6,649 nucleotides of DNA from Actinomycetes bacterium (GTDB taxonomy: Bacteria > Actinomycetota > Acidimicrobiia > Acidimicrobiales > Acidimicrobiaceae): positions 1 through 6,649 of the forward strand of contig JAJYFX010000108.1 in NCBI GenBank assembly GCA_021785315.1, written 5' to 3'. Below, piece by piece: positions 1 through 6,375 of the stretch. Both the position numbers and the translations under genes were made by a program. The notes beneath the pieces were generated by a model. The model made no database searches. It was given only the letters and a program-made list of their open reading frames with translations, and was not told the origin of the DNA. The stretch's first letter is position 1. Each line of letters begins with the position of its first letter.

Positions 1-131
1 ATCTACCCAGCGGCGGAAACAACGCATCCTAGATCCAGCGCATCCATCGATCGTCCAGCACCCCCATTATGCGCTATCGCAGTGCCAGGCCAAATGAGAC
101 ATGCCAAGCAGCCAACCAGGCCTGATCTGCC

Positions 132-923
132 TCAGAGAATGCTGCCAAGAAACTCCTCCAGCAAATTACCTACCTCCTGCGGAGAGGTGAGGGTAATAAA
201 GTGTCCGCCGCGCTCCACAAGTTCGAAACGGGACTCGAGAATTTGCTTAGCCGTTTCTTCGCTCCCTTGGTAAGGCCTTACTTGGTCCTGGCGGCCGGCG
301 ACAACCATCGTCGGGCACCGAAGCAGTGAAAGAAAGCCGCGCATGTCAGTTCTGGCGAGCACTCGATTGGCCTCTGCGAACCCAAATGGATCATTAGATA
401 GATAGCGTCCCCGGACCTCCGAAAAAACCTTGTCATCTCTGAGTTCTGATTGATAAGACTTGTCCAAAGTCAGTTCGAGTCCCGCCCGGATTCCATTCTT
501 CTCGGCTAAATCAGCCCTTTCATTAAGCGCCAACGCTCTTGACGGATCGACCCCGAGAGCAGGATTGCACAACGTCATTGACATCACCCTGCTTTCGAAC
601 CTCTCGTAAAACCTCAATGCCTGAAGTCCTGCAGCCGCCACAGCAACAAGATGGCAGCTGACATCACCAACGACGATCCGAACCAGCTCGGACACGTCGC
701 TCACCAAATCATCGATTCCAAAAGAGGTCCGCACCTTCTCTGACAGCCCAAAACCCCGCTGATCAAATGACAGAACCTGAAAATGGGAAAGCAGATAGGG
801 AACAACCTCCCTGAAACTTTCAAGACTTCCGCCGATCTCGTGGAAAAATACCACAAGGGGCTTTTCAGTTGCTCCCTCGAGTCTGTAATGGATACTCACG
901 CCGTTTACATCTATCCAGCTCAT
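132..923 (-). CDS. alpha/beta-hydrolase-fold protein with Ala at the nucleophile position
   Basis: 263-residue protein of the alpha/beta hydrolase superfamily, closest in general look to small enol-lactonase/esterase-like members; probably cytoplasmic, as no signal peptide is seen. Seen: an oxyanion-loop region HEIGG (residues 28-32, usually HGxGG), the conserved DxRGxGxS stretch (54-61), a nucleophile elbow reading AVAAAG (94-99) where the family has GxSxG, a likely acid Asp213 in GRQDQ, and a likely base His241 in GGHF. The nucleophile Ser is therefore Ala96, so ordinary ester hydrolysis is doubtful; known Ser-less relatives act as decarboxylases or lyases. The open frame extends to 1028, but the Met at 923 is preferred: it has a GGGGGA site 7 nt upstream and begins right at the first beta strand, as usual for the family. 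It lies 156 nt downstream of the MerR gene on the same strand. Fold assignment is confident; the reaction is unknown. Confidence 0.88.
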   Translation of the reverse strand: MSWIDVNGVSIHYRLEGATEKPLVVFFHEIGGSLESFREVVPYLLSHFQVLSFDQRGFGLSEKVRTSFGIDDLVSDVSELVRIVVGDVSCHLVAVAAAGLQALRFYERFESRVMSMTLCNPALGVDPSRALALNERADLAEKNGIRAGLELTLDKSYQSELRDDKVFSEVRGRYLSNDPFGFAEANRVLARTDMRGFLSLLRCPTMVVAGRQDQVRPYQGSEETAKQILESRFELVERGGHFITLTSPQEVGNLLEEFLGSIL

Positions 924-930
924 GTCCGTT

Positions 931-936
931 TCCCCC
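931..936 (-). promoter_or_regulatory. Shine-Dalgarno site deciding the hydrolase start
   Basis: On the minus strand GGGGGA lies 7 nt before the ATG at 923. The alternative upstream Met codons at 1028, 959 and 950 have no comparable site at the right distance, which supports the shorter 263-residue protein. Confidence 0.55.
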
Positions 937-1079
937 GGTCGCACTCGCATTAGTTGCATTCTTTGGCGTTCGTCGAATTGGAAACAAAGACACCAAAGTT
1001 CGCGATGTATGGAATTGCTGCTGCACATAAGATAGCAGCGCCACGCATGGCTACCACCTGCAGGCGTTATAGATGATTA

Positions 1080-1520
1080 CTAAGAGTCAGCTTCGTCCAT
1101 CGCATTGCGAACCCGGATTAATTTCGCCTCAAGCTCGCTCTGAAATTTCTGGAGCCCCGCCTGCTTGTCGTGGACCTTGCTCTGTAAATCGGAAAGTATG
1201 CTGACGGCTTTGGCAAGGAGCTCCTTCTTGGGTTTAGCTCCGCTATGGTATGCGATTCGAAGCTGGTCCAAGTGATCTTCGGCCGAAAGAATATCTTTGA
1301 TCTCCTCAAGGTTAAATCCCATTAGAGACTGAAGGATCCGAATATGACTTACCCTAGCGATAACGTCCTCATCATATAATCGCGCGCCGCCGCGGGAATA
1401 GGCGCTGGGAGTCACTAGCCCGAACTCCTCGTAGTACCTCAAGGTCCGCTCAGAAATTCCGATCCGCTCAGCAACCACGCCTATCCGCGAAAGCGGCATA
1501 TCAATATTCGAGGTTGTCAT
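1080..1520 (-). CDS. MerR-family transcriptional regulator
   Basis: 146-residue DNA-binding regulator. Residues about 13-80 form the winged helix-turn-helix typical of MerR proteins: GVVAERIGISERTLRYYEE is the recognition helix region, followed by the wing (RGGARLYDEDV) and the helix with LMGFNLEEIKDIL. The C-terminal half (about 95-142) is a charged, heptad-like helix expected to be the antiparallel dimerisation coiled coil. There is no cysteine in the protein, so it is unlikely to sense metals or redox state through Cys ligands as MerR, CueR or SoxR do; a drug-like or metabolite ligand is more likely, though no large effector domain is present. The ATG at 1520 has AGGTGA 5 nt upstream. It lies 89 nt downstream of the exporter on the same strand, and by analogy with other MerR/efflux pairs probably controls the exporter promoter near 3400-3450. 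Ligand unknown. Confidence 0.95.
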   Translation of the reverse strand: MTTSNIDMPLSRIGVVAERIGISERTLRYYEEFGLVTPSAYSRGGARLYDEDVIARVSHIRILQSLMGFNLEEIKDILSAEDHLDQLRIAYHSGAKPKKELLAKAVSILSDLQSKVHDKQAGLQKFQSELEAKLIRVRNAMDEADS

Positions 1521-1609
1521 TTATATCACCTGCTTGTAAATATGGGCAAACTTTAAACGTGTCCCCGCATGAATTTATCATTAGTATGCGCGCGACATTC
1601 TCGAGTGAT

Positions 1610-3361
1610 TCAACCAACTTTGCGCGCCAACTCAGTCTCATCTTGCATTTCATCCTCGGCCATATCCCCGTGATGATACTTACCGCCGCGAAGACCTGAC
1701 GCAACAGCTGCAATAACTGTAGCAATTAGCGCAAAGTAGAACGCCTCGTCAAGTCCTTTGCCAAATGACGAAGCAATAAGCCTGGGGAAAAATTCTCTAC
1801 CTGTAAGAAACGCAGCATTTGCTGCTGGCAGATGGGCCAGTGTAGGTCCCAATAGTGCCTGCACGGGATTGTAGCCTAGCAATGCTGAAAAAAGCGTTGC
1901 GGTCGGCGGAAGATGCGAAATGGCGGTTGCCGAAGCGGCCGGTACGCCTTGGCTAGTCAATCCGGTGTAAAGAGCGCTAGGCAGGCTCGCGGAAAGGCCC
2001 GAAATGATCAAAGTGAAAAAAATACCAATGGACAGCACCATTGCCGAGTTCTGAAAGGTCGAGACCATGCCGGAACCTACTCCCCGCTGATTCGGGGGAA
2101 GACTGTTCATTATGCCAGCACGGTTTGGCGAGGCAAACATTCCCATGGCTATGCCATTTAGCAGCAGCAGAAGCGCAAACCAGGTATAGGAGAAATTAAT
2201 GGGAACCATGGTAAAGAGAAAAAAGCTTATTGCCGCAGCAAGCATTCCGCCAGTGGCGAAGGGTCGTGCGCCGAAACGATCCGATAAGATTCCGGACAGC
2301 GGACCAGCTATCAGAAATCCCGCGGTCAGCGGAATCATGTAGATACCAGCCCAAAGCGGCGTGCTTTCAAAGGAGTAGCCGTGCAGGGGCAGCCAAATTC
2401 CCTGCAGCCAGATTATCAAGATGAACATCAGTCCACCACGGCCAAGGGATGCGAGCAGGCTTGCAATATTGCCTGCCGCGAAAGCCCGTATTTTGAACAG
2501 CGACAACCGAAACATCGGTTCGCGAACTTTGGTTTCAATGACGGCAAACGCCACTAAAGTCAAAACCCCGAAAATCAGAACGGCAAGAACAAAGGGATTG
2601 GTCCAGCCCATCATGTGATGGCCGTAAGGCATGATCCCATAGGTAATGCCAACTAGCACTGAAATCAATCCAACTGCAAAAGTCAGATTTCCCCACCAGT
2701 CGATTCGAGCCTTAGTCTGCTCTCCCCGTTCCTCAAGTTTCCAGTATGCCCAAAGTGTACCGACTATTCCGAAGGGCACTGAAACCACAAAAATCAGATG
2801 CCAGTCAACAGGACCCAGAAGCCCGCCGACGATAAGGCCGAGGAACGACCCGGCGATACCTGCGACATTGTTGATGCCTAGCGCCAAGCCACGCTCGTCT
2901 TTTGGAAAAGCATCGGTGAGAATTGCTGTCGAGTTTGCAAACAGAAAAGCCCCGCCTATCCCCTGCAGGACCCTCATTACGATAAGCCACAGCGCGCCTG
3001 ATGTCCCCTTCATCCAGGTCACAGAGAGCAGTATCGAAAAAACCGTAAAGACGACAAAGCCGAGATTGAAAACCTTTACCCGGCCAAACATATCTCCAAT
3101 CCGGCCGAAGCTCACCACCAGGACCGCGGTAACCACCATAAATCCCATCATCAGCCACAATAGGTAACCGGTGTTGCTGGCAATAAGGGGATTCATATGA
3201 ATTCCGCGAAAAATGTCGGGCAAAGATATCAGCATGATCGAAGTATTTATGGTGACTATCAATACGGCAAGAGTTGTATTCGACAGAGCGATCCATTTGT
3301 AGTCGATATGATGCCTACTTCTGTTTGCGGTCATCTCGGGTGTCTTGACCTTCGATTCCAT
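1610..3361 (-). CDS. MFS exporter, DHA2 (EmrB/QacA-like) 14-TM family
   Basis: 583-residue inner-membrane proton-coupled exporter of the major facilitator superfamily. About 14 hydrophobic segments are visible, the first near 24-48, the second 64-84, and the last near 538-557 after a long non-membrane stretch (about 459-537). Motif A is [13 protein letters not shown] (86-98), the loop 2-3 signature; the region [14 protein letters not shown] (162-175) corresponds to motif C of drug antiporters. In TM1 the usual DxT...ALP signature of DHA2 pumps reads [10 protein letters not shown] (39-48), so the Asp is Asn39, which may be a subfamily trait. The C-terminus is short and polar. The ATG at 3361 has GGAGG 7 nt upstream (3369-3373). 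First gene of the minus-strand group, followed by the MerR regulator; the pairing suggests ligand-induced efflux of a toxic or self-made compound. The substrate cannot be read from the sequence. Confidence 0.95.
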   Translation of the reverse strand: MESKVKTPEMTANRSRHHIDYKWIALSNTTLAVLIVTINTSIMLISLPDIFRGIHMNPLIASNTGYLLWLMMGFMVVTAVLVVSFGRIGDMFGRVKVFNLGFVVFTVFSILLSVTWMKGTSGALWLIVMRVLQGIGGAFLFANSTAILTDAFPKDERGLALGINNVAGIAGSFLGLIVGGLLGPVDWHLIFVVSVPFGIVGTLWAYWKLEERGEQTKARIDWWGNLTFAVGLISVLVGITYGIMPYGHHMMGWTNPFVLAVLIFGVLTLVAFAVIETKVREPMFRLSLFKIRAFAAGNIASLLASLGRGGLMFILIIWLQGIWLPLHGYSFESTPLWAGIYMIPLTAGFLIAGPLSGILSDRFGARPFATGGMLAAAISFFLFTMVPINFSYTWFALLLLLNGIAMGMFASPNRAGIMNSLPPNQRGVGSGMVSTFQNSAMVLSIGIFFTLIISGLSASLPSALYTGLTSQGVPAASATAISHLPPTATLFSALLGYNPVQALLGPTLAHLPAANAAFLTGREFFPRLIASSFGKGLDEAFYFALIATVIAAVASGLRGGKYHHGDMAEDEMQDETELARKVG

Positions 3362-3401
3362 TGATCAGCCTCCGCAAAAATTGACTAGTGATGTAATTAT
3401 T

Positions 3402-3430
3402 ATTTTATGTCCCTAATTATCTTACGTGAA
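3402..3430 (-). promoter_or_regulatory. candidate promoter of the exporter gene
   Basis: On the minus strand TTCACG (3430-3425, 4/6 to the -35 consensus) is followed after 17 bp by TAAAAT (3407-3402, 5/6 to the -10 consensus), in an AT-rich stretch. A start near 3395 would give a leader of about 35 nt before the GGAGG/ATG of the exporter. An overlapping alternative -10, GATAAT, lies at 3421-3416. Prediction by eye only. Confidence 0.4.
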
Positions 3431-3445
3431 CGTTAAGGTTAACGT
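3430..3445. promoter_or_regulatory. perfect inverted repeat, candidate operator
   Basis: ACGTTAA-GG-TTAACGT: two perfect 7-bp arms around a 2-bp centre. A third ACGT lies just outside, at 3424-3427. The repeat overlaps the edge of the candidate -35 of the exporter promoter and lies in the only AT-rich control region between the divergent units, so it is the best candidate binding site for the MerR-family regulator. On the plus strand it is centred in a 19-bp gap between weak hexamers at 3422-3427 and 3447-3452, the spacing typical of MerR-controlled promoters, but those hexamers match consensus poorly. Confidence 0.5.
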
Positions 3446-3504
3446 ATAAAACTTCTCTCAATATTCCCCCTGCGAAATAAGATTCTCCAGCCCCAGGATT
3501 TAAT

Positions 3505-3708
3505 GTGACCCTCCCCGATGCATTTTCCATGCTGAAAGTTAACGATCCCGACTCTCGAGAGGCTCAATGGCTTATCGAGGCAGATGATCTGACAACAGCC
3601 AGGCAGGGGAACCTGTCGCCAGCAAACAAAATACTTTCAAAACCCGAGCAACTCCAGACATTTGGCATCAATGGGCCAAACCCGCCCAAGCAATCAGGAC
3701 CGACCTGA
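3505..3708 (+). CDS. possible small protein, 67 residues, unrecognised
   Basis: GTG-start ORF with AGGA 6 nt upstream (3495-3498). The product is hydrophilic, has no Cys, no membrane segment and no signal peptide; the first half is acidic (DPDSREAQ, EADDL) and the C-terminal tail is rich in Gly, Pro and Asn (GINGPNPPKQSGPT). It resembles no family I know. For it: a plausible ribosome site, ordinary amino-acid composition, a control region immediately upstream and hairpins at its end. Against it: short length, a non-ATG start and no recognisable homology. A precursor peptide for the radical SAM enzyme downstream is conceivable but there is no core motif or cysteine to support it. It may also be chance. 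Confidence 0.3.
   Translation: MTLPDAFSMLKVNDPDSREAQWLIEADDLTTARQGNLSPANKILSKPEQLQTFGINGPNPPKQSGPT
3661..3680 (+). repeat. small hairpin, TTTGGC/GCCAAA
   Basis: Perfect 6-bp arms with an 8-nt loop, inside the 3' end of the possible 67-codon ORF and 8 nt before a stronger hairpin. Function unknown; it may be chance. Confidence 0.3.
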
Positions 3709-3713
3709 TTGTT
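3689..3713 (+). terminator. hairpin at the end of the small ORF, terminator-like without a U tract
   Basis: CAATCAGG-ACCGA-CCTGATTG (3691-3711) is a perfect 8-bp stem with a 5-nt loop, extendable to 10 pairs with one G-U pair. The stop codon of the possible small ORF (3706-3708) lies in the right arm. What follows (TTGCCAGGG) is not a T run on either strand, so it is a weak intrinsic terminator at best; alternatives are a processing or stability hairpin or a protein-binding dyad. Confidence 0.35.
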
Positions 3714-3813
3714 GCCAGGGTAAAATTTCCGATTTCCGCAAAGGACTAGCCTCCACAGCAAAAGCCGCATGCTTGGGAAAAAGCAAACGCTGTTTCAAAC
3801 CGGTCAGTGGTTT

Positions 3814-3829
3814 CCAGGTCCGGAACTGG
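3814..3829. repeat. imperfect palindrome, CCAG..TCCGGA..CTGG
   Basis: A 16-bp palindrome with one mismatched pair (CCAG-G-TCCGGA-A-CTGG), about 145 bp upstream of the methyltransferase start. It could be a regulator site, but it stands alone and no copy was seen elsewhere in the window. Confidence 0.2.
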
Positions 3830-3972
3830 GCATGGAACAAAACCCCCACATCTTCGGTCGTGATAGCAACCAAACACGATCCCTCGGGATAAATGCGGCT
3901 ACAACAGTTTCGGTTTAGACCCCGCTTACCGATTACTGAAAAAAATAAACCTAACGTTGCTAAGATTTGAAA

Positions 3973-4881
3973 ATGCGGCCCACTGAAAGATCGAGAGAGA
4001 ATTCCGGCGCCGCTTCAAACTTTCAGACTCTTTCGCAGCCTTGCTCCTATGCCAGCCTCACATCCCCGAAGCTCAGATATTGGGCAGAGCAAATGCGACC
4101 CTACTGGGATGAGTCCGGTTCGGGCATGGAGGTACCGGTACACCGCAAAATCTGGGAATGGGCATTCATCGCCAGTGCCCTAAACGACTGCGACATGCTG
4201 AACCCTGGAGCGAAAGGTCTCGGATTTGGAGTGGGGAAAGAGCCTCTTGTGCCGCTCCTGGCATCATTGGGCTGCAGACTCGTAGCTACTGACCAGGCCC
4301 CGGATTCCGCCGAGTTGGCGGGATGGAGTGAATCTAATCAATTTGCCAACGATATCGAAGCCCTCAACGAAAAGGGGCTTTGCGATTCCGCGCAGTTTAA
4401 AGAGCTTGTCACAGTGCGTACGGTGGACATGAGAGAGATTCCCAAAGACCTGGATGGATTCGATTTCACCTGGTCGTCGTGTGCTTTCGAACATCTGGGC
4501 AGCATAAAGGAAGGCTTGAAATTCATATTGGAACAGATGCAATGCCTTCGTATCGGAGGCATTGCAGTTCATACTACGGAGTTCAATGTGGGTTCCAACT
4601 CAGACACAGTCGCAGCGGGACCCACGGTGTTATTCCGCCGCCGCGATTTGCAGGAGCTAGCGGTAGACCTCAGCAATCAAGGCAATCTGGTCAACCTTGA
4701 CTTTACGCTTGGGTCCGCCGAAGCCGACCTCCATGTCGACAGCCCACCCTGGTCAGGGCCCCATCTCAGGCTAAAACATGACGGGTACACCATCACGTCA
4801 TTTGGCCTAGTCATACAAAAGGGAAAGCAAAGGCCGAGATCAGCATTCTCGAAGCTCAAACTACGGCTAAACCGACGATAA
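3973..4881 (+). CDS. class I SAM-dependent methyltransferase
   Basis: 302-residue cytoplasmic protein (numbering from this ATG) with a Rossmann-type methyltransferase core. Seen: HRKIWEWAFI (57-66) leading into the fold, the glycine-rich SAM-binding motif GLGFGVGKEP (82-91), an acidic strand end VATDQ (104-108), VDM (151-153), the motif FDFTWSSCAFEHLGS (163-177), and GGIAVHTTEFN (195-205). This set recalls a family of uncharacterised methyltransferases often met in polysaccharide or glycosyltransferase clusters (from memory); no glycosyltransferase is in this window. The acceptor is unknown. The first 25 or so residues are outside the conserved core and the C-terminus is basic. A TTG two codons earlier (3967) could also start it. 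No Shine-Dalgarno site precedes either start; TAAGAT at 3961-3966 lies 7 nt before the ATG, so a leaderless transcript is possible. Divergent from the exporter and 184 nt before the radical SAM gene. Confidence 0.88.
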   Translation: MRPTERSRENSGAASNFQTLSQPCSYASLTSPKLRYWAEQMRPYWDESGSGMEVPVHRKIWEWAFIASALNDCDMLNPGAKGLGFGVGKEPLVPLLASLGCRLVATDQAPDSAELAGWSESNQFANDIEALNEKGLCDSAQFKELVTVRTVDMREIPKDLDGFDFTWSSCAFEHLGSIKEGLKFILEQMQCLRIGGIAVHTTEFNVGSNSDTVAAGPTVLFRRRDLQELAVDLSNQGNLVNLDFTLGSAEADLHVDSPPWSGPHLRLKHDGYTITSFGLVIQKGKQRPRSAFSKLKLRLNRR

Positions 4882-5042
4882 CGGGCTTACCTTGCGGCAA
4901 AGGCTAAGAAACACACCTTCAGCATCCAACGTGCAGCCAGGCCAATTTTGGCGCCTTACGATGCCCGAACCGCAACCATAACAACGCAAACCAGAGTTCT
5001 CCGCGCGTCACGCCTCGCACTAACGACCTAGTTAAACCTTCC

Positions 5043-5066
5043 ATGAGCCCTATAGTGTACGTATAA
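5043..5066 (+). other. possible 7-codon leader ORF overlapping the radical SAM start
   Basis: ATG at 5043 opens MSPIVYV and ends with TAA at 5064-5066, which shares its last base with the ATG of the radical SAM gene (TAATG). Such an overlap can couple translation when the downstream gene lacks a ribosome site, as here. The leader itself also lacks a Shine-Dalgarno site, so chance is likely. Confidence 0.15.
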
Positions 5067-6181
5067 TGAGTTACTCGGGTATTGACTTTCCTTTGAACCC
5101 AATTGTGGACCAGGAGAAAAGTAGAGAGACATCTTTCGGCCGATTCGGTCCCGTCGACTTTTCACAGGCACCTCTTACCGTTGCATGGGAGGTAACCCGA
5201 GCATGCCCATTACATTGCGTGCACTGCAGGGCAGAAGCCCAACCTCATCGCGATCCGAATGAATTGTCGACCAAAGAGGGTCTCGCGCTCATCGAAGACA
5301 TCGCGCACATGGGCACAAAGGTGTTCGTCGTAACTGGAGGCGATCCGCTGGCGCGTGATGATATTTTCACTCTGCTTAGCAAAGCCGTCTCAACAGGTAT
5401 GTATACCGGTTTCTCGCCGTCGGTCACAGGACGCCTCCGAGGCGATGCGTTTGAACGCATTTCCGAAATCGGCGTCGCAGCAATCCATCTCAGTTTGGAT
5501 GGAGCAGGACCTGGCACGCATGACGCGTTCAGGGGAGTCTCCGGGCACTTTGAACGCACGATGCAGGCAATTCGCCATGCAGCCAAAGTGCCTCCCAGGC
5601 TTCAAATTGCCACAACAGTGTCTCGCCACAATTTAAATGAACTCGAAATGATAGCGAAGCTGTTGGAGGGGTTGGCGGATAGCTGGACGCTATTTTTCCT
5701 GGTCGCCACTGGACGCGCGGACGCTGCCGATATGCTGTCTCCGGAGGAAGAGGAGCAGATCCTGCGCTGGCTCGCAACGACTAAGTTTCCATTTCACGTG
5801 CGCACCGTCGAAGCTCCGCAATACCGCAGAGTAAGGGCGCAACTGGGCCTTGACGTCGTACCCGGCGTCACTGACGGGAATGGCTTCTGTTTCATTTCTC
5901 ATGTCGGGAATGTCCAACCCTCAGGCTTTCTTCCGGTAACTGCCGGCAACGTACGCCAGCAACCCGCTTCCTTTTGGTACCGAAACAGTCCCTTGTTCAC
6001 CTCCCTGCGCGATCCATCCCAGTTGGGCGAACCATGCGGATCATGCCAATTTTCCGCAATCTGCGGCGGCAGTCGTGCGCGTGCTTGGGCGGCGACGGGG
6101 AACCCGTTAGCGGGAGATCCTACCTGCAATTTTGGATCGGCGCGTATCGGGGTCAATACGCAAGGCCAAAAGCAGGACTAG
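5066..6181 (+). CDS. radical SAM/SPASM-domain protein (BA_1875/TIGR04053-like)
   Basis: 371-residue iron-sulfur enzyme, expected to cleave S-adenosylmethionine to a 5'-deoxyadenosyl radical. Seen: the cluster motif CxxxCxxC (Cys47, 51, 54, in TRACPLHCVHC), the SAM-binding glycine motif TGGDP (90-94), LSLDG (142-146) and TTVSRHN (183-189) of the partial TIM barrel, and a C-terminal SPASM-type region with Cys324, Cys327, Cys333 and Cys354 that should hold one auxiliary [4Fe-4S] cluster. Stretches such as CRAEAQP, EAPQYRR, SGFLP and CGGSRARA fit the BA_1875-like family, related to the heme enzymes NirJ and AhbD but without an assigned reaction that I know. Cys275 (GFCFISH) is an extra, where relatives as I recall have a non-Cys residue. 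No Shine-Dalgarno site precedes the ATG; TATAGT at 5051-5056 might serve a nearly leaderless transcript. No heme biosynthesis genes are in the window. Confidence 0.92.
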   Translation: MSYSGIDFPLNPIVDQEKSRETSFGRFGPVDFSQAPLTVAWEVTRACPLHCVHCRAEAQPHRDPNELSTKEGLALIEDIAHMGTKVFVVTGGDPLARDDIFTLLSKAVSTGMYTGFSPSVTGRLRGDAFERISEIGVAAIHLSLDGAGPGTHDAFRGVSGHFERTMQAIRHAAKVPPRLQIATTVSRHNLNELEMIAKLLEGLADSWTLFFLVATGRADAADMLSPEEEEQILRWLATTKFPFHVRTVEAPQYRRVRAQLGLDVVPGVTDGNGFCFISHVGNVQPSGFLPVTAGNVRQQPASFWYRNSPLFTSLRDPSQLGEPCGSCQFSAICGGSRARAWAATGNPLAGDPTCNFGSARIGVNTQGQKQD

Positions 6182-6375
6182 CAATCACTGGCAACGGTTC
6201 AGCAGGCTATCCGGAAAGACGCTGTTCAGATCCTTCCCAGTCAAAACCTGCTGCCTGGTCGTAGGAACCGCTCCCTGAACCCGCTCAGTCGAATGGTGAT
6301 GTCCAGTCCGGATATGCAATTGTGGCGCCCTTAGGGATATGCTAGGAGCGCTGGGGAGTTTGAAAGGAGCCAAGA
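6182..6375 (+). other. intergenic spacer with dyads and a short direct repeat
   Basis: 194 nt without a gene. CGGTTC-AGCAGG (6195-6206) is complementary in part to CCTGCT (6247-6252) and GAACCG (6265-6270), allowing a long-range stem with a large bulge. GGATATGC occurs at 6310-6317 and again at 6335-6342, just upstream of the dehydrogenase. No T-run terminator follows the radical SAM gene. Weak signals, possibly chance. Confidence 0.25.

Larger units (their letters stand above)
3362..3966. other. 605-nt intergenic region between divergent units
   Basis: The left part (about 3380-3460) is AT-rich and carries the exporter promoter and the inverted repeat. The middle (3505-3708) holds one possible small ORF ending in hairpins. 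The right part (3714-3966) has no convincing ORF on either strand; it contains only an imperfect palindrome at 3814-3829 and A-rich sequence (3938-3948) before the methyltransferase. No transposase remnant, tRNA or terminal inverted repeats were recognised. Confidence 0.6.

Noticed and set aside
86..124. CAGGCC...GGCCTG as a terminator after the hydrolase gene
   Set aside because: The arms are only 6 bp with a loop of about 27 nt and no T run follows on the minus strand.
1..131. Small ORFs at the left edge (for example a 12-codon minus-strand frame near 37-67)
   Set aside because: Too short, no ribosome site and no recognisable product; nothing in this stretch can be supported as a gene.
924..1028. 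N-terminal extension of the hydrolase-fold protein to 298 residues
   Set aside because: The extra 35 residues do not fit the family start, and only the ATG at 923 has a ribosome site at proper distance.
2646..3167. 173-codon open frame antisense to the exporter gene
   Set aside because: Its product is a low-complexity Ser/Thr/Pro/Arg-rich sequence mirroring the codons of the clearly real exporter on the other strand; no domain and no ribosome site.
2805..3296. 163-codon open frame in another minus-strand frame inside the exporter
   Set aside because: It is a frame-shifted reading of the exporter codons with no recognisable domain, and the exporter frame is intact throughout.
3662..3892. 76-codon frame with four cysteines as a possible RiPP precursor
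   Set aside because: It starts at TTG without a ribosome site, runs through two hairpins and overlaps the better-supported small ORF; composition looks like random translation.
4941..4952. GCCAATTTTGGC dyad as a terminator after the methyltransferase
   Set aside because: Five-base arms with a 2-nt centre cannot make a stable hairpin loop, and the following sequence is GC-rich rather than a T tract.
5062..5067. TATAAT as the -10 element for the radical SAM gene
   Set aside because: It overlaps the ATG, so a transcript from it would begin within the gene and miss the start codon; no good -35 lies 17 bp upstream.
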